IMG/VR virus record: IMGVR_UViG_3300027969_000142
Location: 1-51,036 of that record
From: a virus
Strand: one strand, 5' to 3'
DNA: 51,036 nt
The position numbers were made by a program, and so were the translations under genes. Below, one piece after another: positions 1 through 6,978 of the stretch. Numbering within the stretch: position 1 is the first letter of the stretch; every line of letters begins with the position of its first letter. The notes below the pieces were generated by a model, which ran no database searches, was not told where the DNA came from, and worked only from the letters and a program-made list of their open reading frames with translations.

Positions 1-364
1 AGGCACAAGCAAAAAAGTGGGTCTTACTGAAGCGTTCGAAGATCGTAACAGCAAAGGATATGCGTGGAACAATCTCATGTTACAGAGATGGTCTGACCAC
101 AATGGACAAGAACATCGTGTGCTAGAAGATTATGAACGCAATCGTCGACTGATTGATCTAAGCCATCAGCCTGATGACATCAAAGAGATAATTGTAAATA
201 CCATCACCACTGCTACCGCTGAACAAAAGAATGTCAGTCAAGTTGGTATAAGATTAATCAAGTTCTGTAATCTATGGGATTTGAAAAAGATTGCGGATCA
301 GGCACAGAGCTATGCAGAACCACTCAACGCCAGATACACGAACTCAGAGATTGTGACATCATGA
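1..364 (+). CDS. C-terminal part of probable RNase H / 5'-3' exonuclease (partial)
   Basis: The reading frame is open at the left edge: the codons before the GTG at 17 are also sense (GTSKK), so this is the 3' end of a gene that begins outside the window. The visible 121 residues contain ERNRRLIDL followed by an acidic, helical tail ending PLNARY. This recalls the helical C-terminal arch region of phage FEN-type nucleases such as T4 RNase H, where an NxxLIDL element is followed by I-x-I helices. The catalytic acidic residues would lie upstream and cannot be checked. The stop overlaps no real start: the ATGA at 361 is probably not used, because a better start with a Shine-Dalgarno lies at 385. 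The family call is tentative. Confidence 0.45.
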   Translation, partial: GTSKKVGLTEAFEDRNSKGYAWNNLMLQRWSDHNGQEHRVLEDYERNRRLIDLSHQPDDIKEIIVNTITTATAEQKNVSQVGIRLIKFCNLWDLKKIADQAQSYAEPLNARYTNSEIVTS

Positions 365-384
365 TCACACCACAGGAGATAGGA

Positions 385-861
385 ATGACAGACATCCACG
401 CAAAACCCATAATCGCAAATAAATTTTGGATTGTAGAAGAGAACGGTGAGAAAGTTGCCACTCTGAGAAAAGACGATGACAATAGATTTTTCATGAGCAA
501 CGAGTCAGGCGTGACCATCTATGAAACCAAAGACAGCCTCACTCGGCAGTTTGGTAAAAAGTTTTTCACTGTAAAGATTGTCAAAGAAGCAGACACAGCA
601 CTACCTAATGAAGTTCATGGTTATGCCACAAGTACCGAACCGCACAACGCCATGTTTGACATTAGAAAAAAATTACCTCTATTTACAAAAAGCAGCGATT
701 CAAAAAGTCTTTACTGTGCAGGATATTACTGTATCAAATTTGACAAGGGTTGGGTAAAGAGTTTTTGTCCAAAGAAGATCACTCTTGAGAGGTATCCTTA
801 CAAAGGACCGTTCAAAACAGATTTAGAAATGAAACAGGTGCTGGCTAATGTCACAAAATAA
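385..861 (+). CDS. Conserved phage hypothetical protein, 158 aa
   Basis: The start at 385 (MTDIHAKP) is chosen because AGGAG lies 8 bases before it; the in-frame ATG at 361 lacks such a site. The protein has no signal peptide or membrane segment. It opens with an aromatic segment (NKFWIVEENGEKVATL) that looks like a beta hairpin, and its second half contains YCAGYYCIKF and WVKSFCPKK, so three cysteines lie in about 20 residues. I recognise the general pattern as a T4-like marine phage protein of unknown function. It overlaps the next gene by 14 bases, implying translational coupling. Confidence 0.75.
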   Translation: MTDIHAKPIIANKFWIVEENGEKVATLRKDDDNRFFMSNESGVTIYETKDSLTRQFGKKFFTVKIVKEADTALPNEVHGYATSTEPHNAMFDIRKKLPLFTKSSDSKSLYCAGYYCIKFDKGWVKSFCPKKITLERYPYKGPFKTDLEMKQVLANVTK

Positions 862-1096
862 CTTACCGGACACACTGCCAACTATACAGAAGCTTATTCA
901 ACGTACCCAGGTAGCTGAACGCAGCCAACAAAAAGAAATACGGATTAGTCTGCAAGAAGCACGTGATCTAACCACAGAGTTAGCACTGATGACATCTAAA
1001 CTAGGTCAAACGATCAGCGAAATACATCAAATGCTGGCAGCGATCAAAGAATCTACCACACAAATAGACGTTAAATTCGACGGCGGTCAGTTCTAA
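848..1096 (+). CDS. Small coiled-coil phage protein, 82 aa
   Basis: This 82-residue protein is almost entirely helical by composition, with heptad-like hydrophobic spacing from about residue 10 to 70 (IQKLIQRT, ELALMTSKL, IHQMLAAI). It ends in VKFDGGQF, a tail I associate with a family of small T4-like cyanophage proteins of unknown function. The ATG at 848 lies inside the previous gene. No enzyme motif is present; a coiled-coil adaptor or assembly role is possible but unproven. Confidence 0.7.
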   Translation: MSQNNLPDTLPTIQKLIQRTQVAERSQQKEIRISLQEARDLTTELALMTSKLGQTISEIHQMLAAIKESTTQIDVKFDGGQF

Positions 1097-1100
1097 AAAA

Positions 1101-1108
1101 CATAAATA
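1101..1108 (+). promoter_or_regulatory. T4-like late promoter -10 variant (CATAAATA)
   Basis: CATAAATA differs in one base from the T4 late -10 element TATAAATA. It lies in the 40-base gap before the gene at 1137. By T4 spacing, transcription would start near 1114, inside the left arm of the adjacent inverted repeat. Confidence 0.5.
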
Positions 1109-1137
1109 TATACGTGGTTAATTAGGAAACACGTATA
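1109..1137 (+). promoter_or_regulatory. Inverted repeat around the ribosome-binding site of the 1137 gene
   Basis: TATACGTG (1109-1116) and CACGTATA (1130-1137) are perfect 8-base complements. The 13-base loop contains the Shine-Dalgarno AGGA (1124-1127), and the right arm ends on the A of the start codon. A read-through mRNA could fold this hairpin; an mRNA starting at the late promoter just upstream would lack most of the left arm. Confidence 0.6.
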
Positions 1138-1421
1138 TGAGTAGGCCCAAGCCAAAAATTCTTTTAGAATATGCCAGTAAAGAAACCTACAAGGTCGAGC
1201 AGATCCTTGACTCAGAAGCCATCTGGGCTGTGTTCTACAACGGCCAGCCATTCAATCTCAAAAGCGGTAGTCTTGTAGCCAGCTACCCTGGACCAAAATA
1301 TAAAAAAGTTTCATTTTCAAATCCTGGTCACGCACACAATCTTGCCAAAAAGTTGAATAGGCTGTTTAAGACCAAAGACTTTGCAGTTTTCAAGCTCACT
1401 GCTGGCGAAGAGATTAAATGA
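1137..1421 (+). CDS. Conserved phage hypothetical protein, 94 aa
   Basis: The protein starts MSRPKPKILLEY and carries a run of conserved-looking motifs: IWAVFYNGQPFNL, YPGPKYKKVSFSNPGHA and a basic helix KKLNRLFKTKDF. This pattern is widespread among T4-like cyanophages, with no known function. The Shine-Dalgarno AGGAAA sits in the loop of a hairpin that touches the start codon, so translation is probably controlled. The stop TGA at 1419-1421 is one base from the next ATG. Confidence 0.8.
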   Translation: MSRPKPKILLEYASKETYKVEQILDSEAIWAVFYNGQPFNLKSGSLVASYPGPKYKKVSFSNPGHAHNLAKKLNRLFKTKDFAVFKLTAGEEIK

Positions 1422-1422
1422 C

Positions 1423-1821
1423 ATGAACAAAGATGCCTATACCAAGGCGTTCTTGCAGGCAGCAGAATTACCCGTTGATGAAAAAACAATCAAAGAATAC
1501 AAGGCCGTATGGTGGTGGAGTTTCCGAAACAAAGATCAAGGCGGTTTACGATTAACTGACCAGGCCTTGAAATTTATTGAAGAATATGCTAAAATAAAAA
1601 CTTACAAGATAGAATTTCCCAAAGAATTTGCATTTACTCCGCAAGTGCTGCTTTGGTTAGACAATTATATCGATTCACCCTTTTTTGTCAATAAAAAACA
1701 CATCATAGTTATGAAAGAAAAAGCTGCATTTGAGCTGTATCTACTCAGTGGTGATGTTAGAAAGCTAGGTCACAACAGAGCCATGAGCAAAAGACTTAGC
1801 CAAGAATCCACCCCCGAATAA
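1423..1821 (+). CDS. Conserved phage hypothetical protein, 132 aa
   Basis: The start is the ATG at 1423 (MNKDAYTKAFLQAA), immediately after the preceding stop; earlier in-frame TTG codons are inside that gene. The protein has a WWW cluster (KAVWWWSFRN), a LRLTDQAL segment and a C-terminal half FELYLLSGDV. The pattern recurs directly after the 1137-type gene in related phages, which suggests a functional pair. No catalytic motif is visible. Confidence 0.8.
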   Translation: MNKDAYTKAFLQAAELPVDEKTIKEYKAVWWWSFRNKDQGGLRLTDQALKFIEEYAKIKTYKIEFPKEFAFTPQVLLWLDNYIDSPFFVNKKHIIVMKEKAAFELYLLSGDVRKLGHNRAMSKRLSQESTPE

Positions 1822-1829
1822 TCCCCCTG

Positions 1830-1837
1830 TATAAATA
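1830..1837 (+). promoter_or_regulatory. T4-like late promoter (TATAAATA)
   Basis: An exact TATAAATA lies 8 bases before the ATG at 1846. T4 late promoters start about six bases after this element, which would leave a leader of only a few bases. No Shine-Dalgarno is present before 1846. Confidence 0.6.
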
Positions 1838-1845
1838 TTTTCACT

Positions 1846-2115
1846 ATGTTTGACCTTAATCCAATGGACGTACTACAACAGCGCAAGCTGAAGACTGTGG
1901 CCCCACATTTTACTGAATTGAATATTTCAGATTCTGAAATATTTGAAGGTATCGAAGATTGGATCAAAGTCAAGCTCAAAGGCAGATATTATATCTGTAA
2001 AAAACCTGCTCTGGACAAGAGTGGCAATCTCAGATCCACAAACTTTGTGGGATTTGAAGATCAAAAAGAATTGACCTATTTCATGCTTGCATGCCCACAC
2101 CTAAGGAGAAACTAA
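1846..2115 (+). CDS. Conserved phage hypothetical protein, 89 aa
   Basis: The protein ends in a characteristic stretch, VGFEDQKELTYFMLACPHL, that I recognise from small proteins of T4-like marine phages of unknown function. Its N-terminal half is acidic with a beta-rich WIKVKLKGRYYICKKP core. There is no Shine-Dalgarno; a TATAAATA element ends 8 bases before the ATG. The stop overlaps the next start as TAATG at 2113-2117. Confidence 0.78.
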   Translation: MFDLNPMDVLQQRKLKTVAPHFTELNISDSEIFEGIEDWIKVKLKGRYYICKKPALDKSGNLRSTNFVGFEDQKELTYFMLACPHLRRN

Positions 2116-2348
2116 TGTCAGAAGAAGTCAAAGAAACAGCAGTACCCGCCGAAGCCGCAGCACCGGCAGCAGAAGCACCCGCAGCACAAGGTCCTGATCT
2201 CAATATCAGTGATTTGTTGGCTGTGAAAAATATCATAGAAGTTGCAACAAGCAGAGGAGCGTTCAAAGCAGCAGAATTGGAAGCAGTTGGTAAAAGTTTC
2301 AATAAACTAAATTCCTTCCTTGAAGCTGTATCTAAAAAGGAAGCCTAA
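2115..2348 (+). CDS. Small phage protein with Ala/Pro-rich N-terminus, 77 aa
   Basis: The start at 2115 has a strong AGGAGA site at 2104-2109; an earlier in-frame ATG at 2091 lies within the upstream gene. The first 28 residues are a low-complexity Ala/Pro/Glu linker. They are followed by a compact helical domain (DLLAVKNIIEVATSRGAFKAAELEAVGKSFNKL). The helical part matches a recurrent T4-like cyanophage family of unknown function, where the linker varies. The product is cytoplasmic, with no membrane segment. Confidence 0.75.
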   Translation: MSEEVKETAVPAEAAAPAAEAPAAQGPDLNISDLLAVKNIIEVATSRGAFKAAELEAVGKSFNKLNSFLEAVSKKEA

Positions 2349-2999
2349 ATGAGAAGCTTAAAACACATAGGAAGGATTCAAAACACAGGTGCCAAGGTAT
2401 TGGTAGTGTTTAGAACTCTGCCCGGAGAGTCAAATATGGCTCTGGTATTACCTGTGGCGCAGTTGCCAGATCAATATCATGATTCAATCATGACTTTGGT
2501 AGAAACCGAACAGGCACAGGATGCATTTGAGTTTGGCGAAATCATGCACATACGCCCATTTCCGGATGGCAGACCTATGTTGCGGGCCATGCAGGCAGAT
2601 AATAGACTGGTAAAAGTAGCTACAGATACCGTGATGATGACTCCTACTACCAACGACACTGTGGTTTTGGCCAATCTCAACACACTAATAGCAGAACAGA
2701 AAAATTGTACTGTAGATGATCTATGCACTTTTGTGTCAGGAGCTCCTAAAGAAAAAGTCGAAGTCACTGATGTAGCTTCAGTAAATGACACAGCACCCGC
2801 AGTTGATTCCGATATTCCTGCACCTATCAGAGCACAAGCTAATACTAACTCTGCACTCAGTGACAAGGATCTAGCAAAGTCATATCGCAGTCAGGCAGAT
2901 GCCATGTACAAAGAAGCAGCAAGATTACGTAAAGAAGCAGAAGATCTTGATCCCACAGTCAAGAAGGTTAAAAAGGCAGAAGAAACTGCCGATGCCTAA
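2349..2999 (+). CDS. Conserved phage hypothetical protein, 216 aa
   Basis: It begins directly after the preceding stop (TAAATG). The N-terminus MRSLKHIGRI and a following beta-rich domain to about residue 120 fit a family common in T4-like cyanophages, typically next to the 2115-type and 2992-type genes. Residues 130 to 216 are a charged, Ala/Asp/Lys-rich tail, probably a disordered linker plus a helix (YRSQADAMYKEAARLRKEAEDL). Function is unknown. The tail overlaps the next gene by 8 bases. Confidence 0.75.
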   Translation: MRSLKHIGRIQNTGAKVLVVFRTLPGESNMALVLPVAQLPDQYHDSIMTLVETEQAQDAFEFGEIMHIRPFPDGRPMLRAMQADNRLVKVATDTVMMTPTTNDTVVLANLNTLIAEQKNCTVDDLCTFVSGAPKEKVEVTDVASVNDTAPAVDSDIPAPIRAQANTNSALSDKDLAKSYRSQADAMYKEAARLRKEAEDLDPTVKKVKKAEETADA

Positions 3000-3297
3000 T
3001 CCGCTATTCAAACCTCCGCGCCACCTTGTAAAAGAATGGCCGGAGGTTTTTGAAGACCTCTACATGAACACCATGCCTGTGGCCTATCTGGATTCAGTGA
3101 GACTGGATTTCACGGATGGCAGAGTGTGGGAGATCGATGTGAAGAATGAATTGATCAAACAGACTCCGGACGGCATTGCCGAGGTACTGCTCAACACACT
3201 CAATGAATACAAAGACGAAATCAAAAAGATTGATTTCAAAGTCGATGTAACCCGGCTAAAAATCGATATTGCCAGTGAAACTAATAAACTATTTTAA
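2992..3297 (+). CDS. Conserved phage hypothetical protein, 101 aa
   Basis: The start is the ATG at 2992 (MPNPLFKPP), inside the end of the previous gene; upstream in-frame codons belong to that gene's shadow. Notable segments are KEWPEVFEDLYMNTMPVAYL and a C-terminal IDFKVDVTRLKIDI. I recognise the opening as a conserved small T4-like phage protein, sometimes found near structural genes, with no established role. It is the last gene of the conserved left block; the next genes differ in base composition. Confidence 0.75.
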   Translation: MPNPLFKPPRHLVKEWPEVFEDLYMNTMPVAYLDSVRLDFTDGRVWEIDVKNELIKQTPDGIAEVLLNTLNEYKDEIKKIDFKVDVTRLKIDIASETNKLF

Positions 3298-3341
3298 CTG
3301 CCATGACAAAAAAGCATTGTTAGTTGGCTGCGGATCTACTA

Positions 3342-4247
3342 ATGACAAAATCTGTATTAATAATTGGCGGAAATGGGTATATTGGTTCAAAACTAATATA
3401 CGATTTACATAATACCTATAATATACACAGCGTTGACATTTGTTGGTTTAACACCCCGGATGCACATATTGAAGTCCGTGACTACCGACAGCTAACTAAA
3501 CAAGACTTATCCAAATATGATGCAGTTGTTTTACTAGCAGGTCATTCATCAGTTAAAATGTGTGACGGTCCAGTGTTAGCTAGTTGGATCAATAATGTTA
3601 ATAATTTTATTAATTTAGTTAGCAAGTTAGATAAATCACAAACATTAATTTATGCCAGTAGTGGTAGCGTATATGGTTCTGGAAATATTACCTCCATCGA
3701 AGATGTTACACTACAGTTTAAACCAATCAATAATTACGACCTAACAAAATATTCCCTTGATGTGCAAGCTGAACGATTTATTAAAGACGGCTACAAGATA
3801 ATAGGGTTAAGATTTGGAACAGTCAATGGATGGAGTCCAAATCTTAGAGAAGAGCTAATGATAAATTCGATGACTAAAAAATCATTGTATGATAACACAA
3901 TCTCAATTAACAATAAAACAATCACCCGTCCAATTTTGGGTATAAATGATATATCTCGTGCTGTTGTTGCTATAGTAGAAACTCCAGTATCTGGAATTTA
4001 TAATCTAGCCAGCTTCGCTGACACGGTAGAAAACATTAGTGGATGCGTTGGCAAACTATTGAATGCAACTATACAAGAAACTATTAATGTGTCTGGAGCA
4101 TATGATTTTGTAATGGATACTAGAAAATTTGAAAGAACATACAATTTTAAATTTAATGAATCAGTAGAATCAATTGTCAAAGAGATGGTTAATAAGTTTG
4201 AAAAAACAAATTTTACAAATCGCAACCATTTTATCAAATATGAATAA
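3342..4247 (+). CDS. NAD(P)-dependent epimerase/dehydratase (extended SDR)
   Basis: The start at 3342 (MTKSVLIIGG) puts the Rossmann fold at the N-terminus; the TTG at 3324 is a less likely start. The nucleotide-binding loop GGNGYIG is at residues 9-15. The catalytic serine lies in ASSGSVYG and the catalytic pair is Y132-xxx-K136. RFGTVNG follows, as in nucleotide-sugar epimerases and dehydratases. Its 301 residues are normal for the family. It probably acts on an NDP-sugar, but the substrate cannot be read. It overlaps the C-methyltransferase gene by 8 bases, so the two likely act in one sugar pathway. Confidence 0.88.
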   Translation: MTKSVLIIGGNGYIGSKLIYDLHNTYNIHSVDICWFNTPDAHIEVRDYRQLTKQDLSKYDAVVLLAGHSSVKMCDGPVLASWINNVNNFINLVSKLDKSQTLIYASSGSVYGSGNITSIEDVTLQFKPINNYDLTKYSLDVQAERFIKDGYKIIGLRFGTVNGWSPNLREELMINSMTKKSLYDNTISINNKTITRPILGINDISRAVVAIVETPVSGIYNLASFADTVENISGCVGKLLNATIQETINVSGAYDFVMDTRKFERTYNFKFNESVESIVKEMVNKFEKTNFTNRNHFIKYE

Positions 4248-5445
4248 CGCGATAGAAAATAAGTCTTGTCTTGCATGCGGCAGCAATAACCTAGCAGCAT
4301 CGTTAGATCTAGGCCATCATCCTTTAGCTAATAATTTGAAGAATGAACCTTCAATACAGAACATCTATCCGCTAGCAGTAAATTTGTGTACAGATTGCTA
4401 TCACCTGCAATTAACACACACTGTTGATCCTGCAATCATTTATTCAAATTATCTGTATGTGGCAGGTACAAGTAAAACTCTTGACCAATACAGCGATTGG
4501 TTTGCTGGCTATGTTTCTGAAACATTAGAACGTAAAACCTGTAATGTGCTAGACATCGGATGCAATGACGGAACTCAATTAAATCATTTTAAGAGTCGAG
4601 GATTTAATACCCATGGCATTGACCCTGCAGAAAATATCTATCCTACTAGTTCAAAGAATCATAATGTTATTTGTGATTTCTTTGGTCCCGGTATAGTAGA
4701 AAAAGTTCATCACAACTTCGATGCTATCACGGCACAGAATGTATTCGCACATAATCCAAACCCTTTAGAGTTTTTAGAAACAGTTAAAAAGTTAATGAGT
4801 GAACATACCCTAGTGTTTATTCAAACTAGCCAAGCAGACATGGTGTTGAACAATGAGTTTGATACCATCTATCACGAACATGTAAACTTCTTTAATGTTA
4901 ATAGTATGAACAAGATAGTTAACAGAGCAGGGTTAGAATTAATTGATGTGATTAAAACACCAATACACGGAAACAGTTACATATTTGTTATAGGTATAAA
5001 AGGCAAAGCATACAATATTAAAAATCTAATCAGCATGGAGTCAAAACTTACAGATATGCAGACCTACGTAAATTGGCAAATAACTGTAAAAGAAAATACA
5101 ACTGAATTAAAATCAGTTATAAAATCTTATATTGATCAAGGTTACAAAGTTATCGGGTACGGTGCTGCTGCCAAAGGTAATACCTTGCTTAACTACATTA
5201 ATCAACCGTTAGACTTAATTATTGATGACAGTCCTCTAAAGCAGAACATGTATGCTCCGGGTACAAATAGTCCTATTAAATCTATAGAATCTTTAAAAGA
5301 ATTTAGTAAAGAAGATAAAATTTTGTTCATACCACTAGCATGGAACTTTTTTACTGAAATACAACAACGCATCAAAAAAGTTCGTAACGAACCACAAGAT
5401 CGTTTCTTAAAGTATTTTCCAAAGGTAGAAATTAAAAATGTATAA
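4240..5445 (+). CDS. SAM-dependent C-methyltransferase, NDP-sugar type
   Basis: The 401-residue product has the three-part layout of sugar C-methyltransferases such as the TylC3/NovU type. An N-terminal zinc site is formed by C10, C13, C50 and C53. A central SAM fold follows with motif I VLDIGCNDG near residue 105. The C-terminal domain has VIGYGAAAKGNTLLNY. The YHEHVNFF element carries the histidine/glutamate pair typical of this family. The start at 4240 is chosen because the zinc-binding segment begins right after it. The expected reaction is transfer of methyl from SAM to a carbon of a keto-deoxysugar nucleotide. It overlaps both neighbours. Confidence 0.88.
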   Translation: MNNAIENKSCLACGSNNLAASLDLGHHPLANNLKNEPSIQNIYPLAVNLCTDCYHLQLTHTVDPAIIYSNYLYVAGTSKTLDQYSDWFAGYVSETLERKTCNVLDIGCNDGTQLNHFKSRGFNTHGIDPAENIYPTSSKNHNVICDFFGPGIVEKVHHNFDAITAQNVFAHNPNPLEFLETVKKLMSEHTLVFIQTSQADMVLNNEFDTIYHEHVNFFNVNSMNKIVNRAGLELIDVIKTPIHGNSYIFVIGIKGKAYNIKNLISMESKLTDMQTYVNWQITVKENTTELKSVIKSYIDQGYKVIGYGAAAKGNTLLNYINQPLDLIIDDSPLKQNMYAPGTNSPIKSIESLKEFSKEDKILFIPLAWNFFTEIQQRIKKVRNEPQDRFLKYFPKVEIKNV

Positions 5446-5788
5446 GTTTCCAGTAATTGAGTTGGTGGATCGTTATTGTATTGCCAAACTTAAATTTACC
5501 AAGCTAGGTGATAACGAAGAAGAACTAGATTTCTACACTGACCAACTGAAAGATTTAGATTTAAATCTAATCCAAGAAGATCTAGATAGACTCTATAATG
5601 TACATGCCAGAGTCTGGGAGCTTGAAGATGATTTCAAACGTTATACAGTGGAGCACAAGTATAGTTTAGAAGAAGTGGGTCGTCGAGCAATTCATGTGCG
5701 TAACATTTTAAATGAAAGATATATTCTAAAAAATAGAATGGCTGAATTATTAAACGACCCTGTAAGAGAAACTAAGAAGTACGGTTAA
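5438..5788 (+). CDS. Small helical protein of sugar/glycosyltransferase clusters (DUF6165-like pattern)
   Basis: This 116-residue all-helical protein carries DRYCIAKLKF near the start, then VHARVWELEDDFKRY and RRAIHVRNILNERYILKNRM. The layout (a DKxxIxxxK-like opening, an xLWxxED helix and a closing NxxRxxxK helix) resembles small proteins often encoded beside phage glycosyltransferases. That resemblance is from memory. No catalytic residues are evident. It overlaps the methyltransferase gene by 8 bases. Its TAA stop shares bases with the stop of the converging minus-strand gene. Confidence 0.6.
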   Translation: MYKFPVIELVDRYCIAKLKFTKLGDNEEELDFYTDQLKDLDLNLIQEDLDRLYNVHARVWELEDDFKRYTVEHKYSLEEVGRRAIHVRNILNERYILKNRMAELLNDPVRETKKYG

Positions 5789-6978
5789 TTTAGTGGATAG
5801 GTCCACTTGTTCTTACTGGCAAGTACGTTATAGTTGTAGACAACTATCTCTTTAGCAAACTGCAGAAACTCTTTTAACTCTTCAGATTGTAAGGTACACA
5901 ACTTTTTTACTTCTTCCATAATCATAAGAGTTCGTTTGACATCATCTTCTTCTTGATCGTAAGATTCATCAATCCATGGACTGAATGTTTTGTAACCCAA
6001 GTCATGCAGCTCTTCTAATGATCTAGGCATTGCAACTAGAATAAACGGGTGTTGATTTACAATAGCTTTAAATGTTTTCTCACTTAATATCCTACCAGCT
6101 CCTGTAAAGCCTTCATCACTGAAACCGTTGTATGCCGCAGTTTCTGTAACTAAACTGAAGTAACTATTTTCGTACATCGACAAGTGAACTTTGTTCACTT
6201 TAGCAGGATGCACCATATGGTGAGTCTCCGGAGTTGTATCAAGATATATAGGAGTTAATTTACATATATCATCTTTATAGGCACTAAAGAATATACGTAG
6301 TTCTTCTCTATCAATTAACTGATTATACCAGTGCTCTGGATCTTGCGTAGGATTATCCTGTAATCTTACATTGTAACTAACATAGCCACTACGTAATAAA
6401 TTATTGGTCTTTAAAAGAAATTGTATTGCAGTTCTATGTGGCCTCGGTAATCCGTTAAAACTTAAAAACTTTTTAGGATATTCTTTGTATTCTAAAGTAT
6501 TCTTAGCAGTAGTAAATGAATTTATTACTTCTCTAGCCTCTGCTTCAAACTCGATCATAAATTCTGCTTTAATTTGATCACAATTTTTTTCTTTACTTAC
6601 AAATAATATTTCTGCAAGGATGTCTGGGCTGTTTGATAATAACAGTATTTGCTCAGGAGGAATATTATATTTGATAACAACGCAGTTATATATGTCTTCA
6701 ATAATACGGTGGTAACCGTGTTGAGAGTTACAAAGGATAAGTGTTACTTCTTTATTTTTTATTTTTTCTATAATGTCCAATGGTAGTAAACTATCAAGGC
6801 AAAATTTAAAAGAATAAGAATTTGCAAATTCTATAAACCAATAATTTTTATCGTCATAATTTCTTATCCAACTATAACGGGGATGGTGAGATAAGAAGAC
6901 AGTCCAATCAACCGTTGGCGGTTGTTCAAGTGCAGCATGTCGGATGATCGGAACTGCTGTTTTATTTAAAATACTCAT
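5785..6978 (-). CDS. Glycosyltransferase-like protein of marine phages, 397 aa
   Basis: This is the last gene of the minus-strand operon. Recognisable segments are FLSFNGLPRPHRTAIQFLL near residue 170, YFSLVTETA near 280 and RILSEKTFKAIVNQHPFIL near 300. They are followed by a DLGYKTFSPWIDESYD block. The S-E-K-T-F-K and HPF elements recall the C-terminal nucleotide-sugar-binding region of exostosin/fucosyltransferase-like (GT-B) enzymes. Similar proteins are common in uncultured marine phages. Its start overlaps the previous stop as ATGA. The exact donor and acceptor are unknown. Confidence 0.6.
   Translation of the reverse strand: MSILNKTAVPIIRHAALEQPPTVDWTVFLSHHPRYSWIRNYDDKNYWFIEFANSYSFKFCLDSLLPLDIIEKIKNKEVTLILCNSQHGYHRIIEDIYNCVVIKYNIPPEQILLLSNSPDILAEILFVSKEKNCDQIKAEFMIEFEAEAREVINSFTTAKNTLEYKEYPKKFLSFNGLPRPHRTAIQFLLKTNNLLRSGYVSYNVRLQDNPTQDPEHWYNQLIDREELRIFFSAYKDDICKLTPIYLDTTPETHHMVHPAKVNKVHLSMYENSYFSLVTETAAYNGFSDEGFTGAGRILSEKTFKAIVNQHPFILVAMPRSLEELHDLGYKTFSPWIDESYDQEEDDVKRTLMIMEEVKKLCTLQSEELKEFLQFAKEIVVYNYNVLASKNKWTYPLN

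Noticed and set aside
274-384. Earlier starts for the gene ending at 861 (274 or 361).
   Set aside because: AGGAG lies at proper distance only from the ATG at 385, and the earlier codons are inside the preceding gene.
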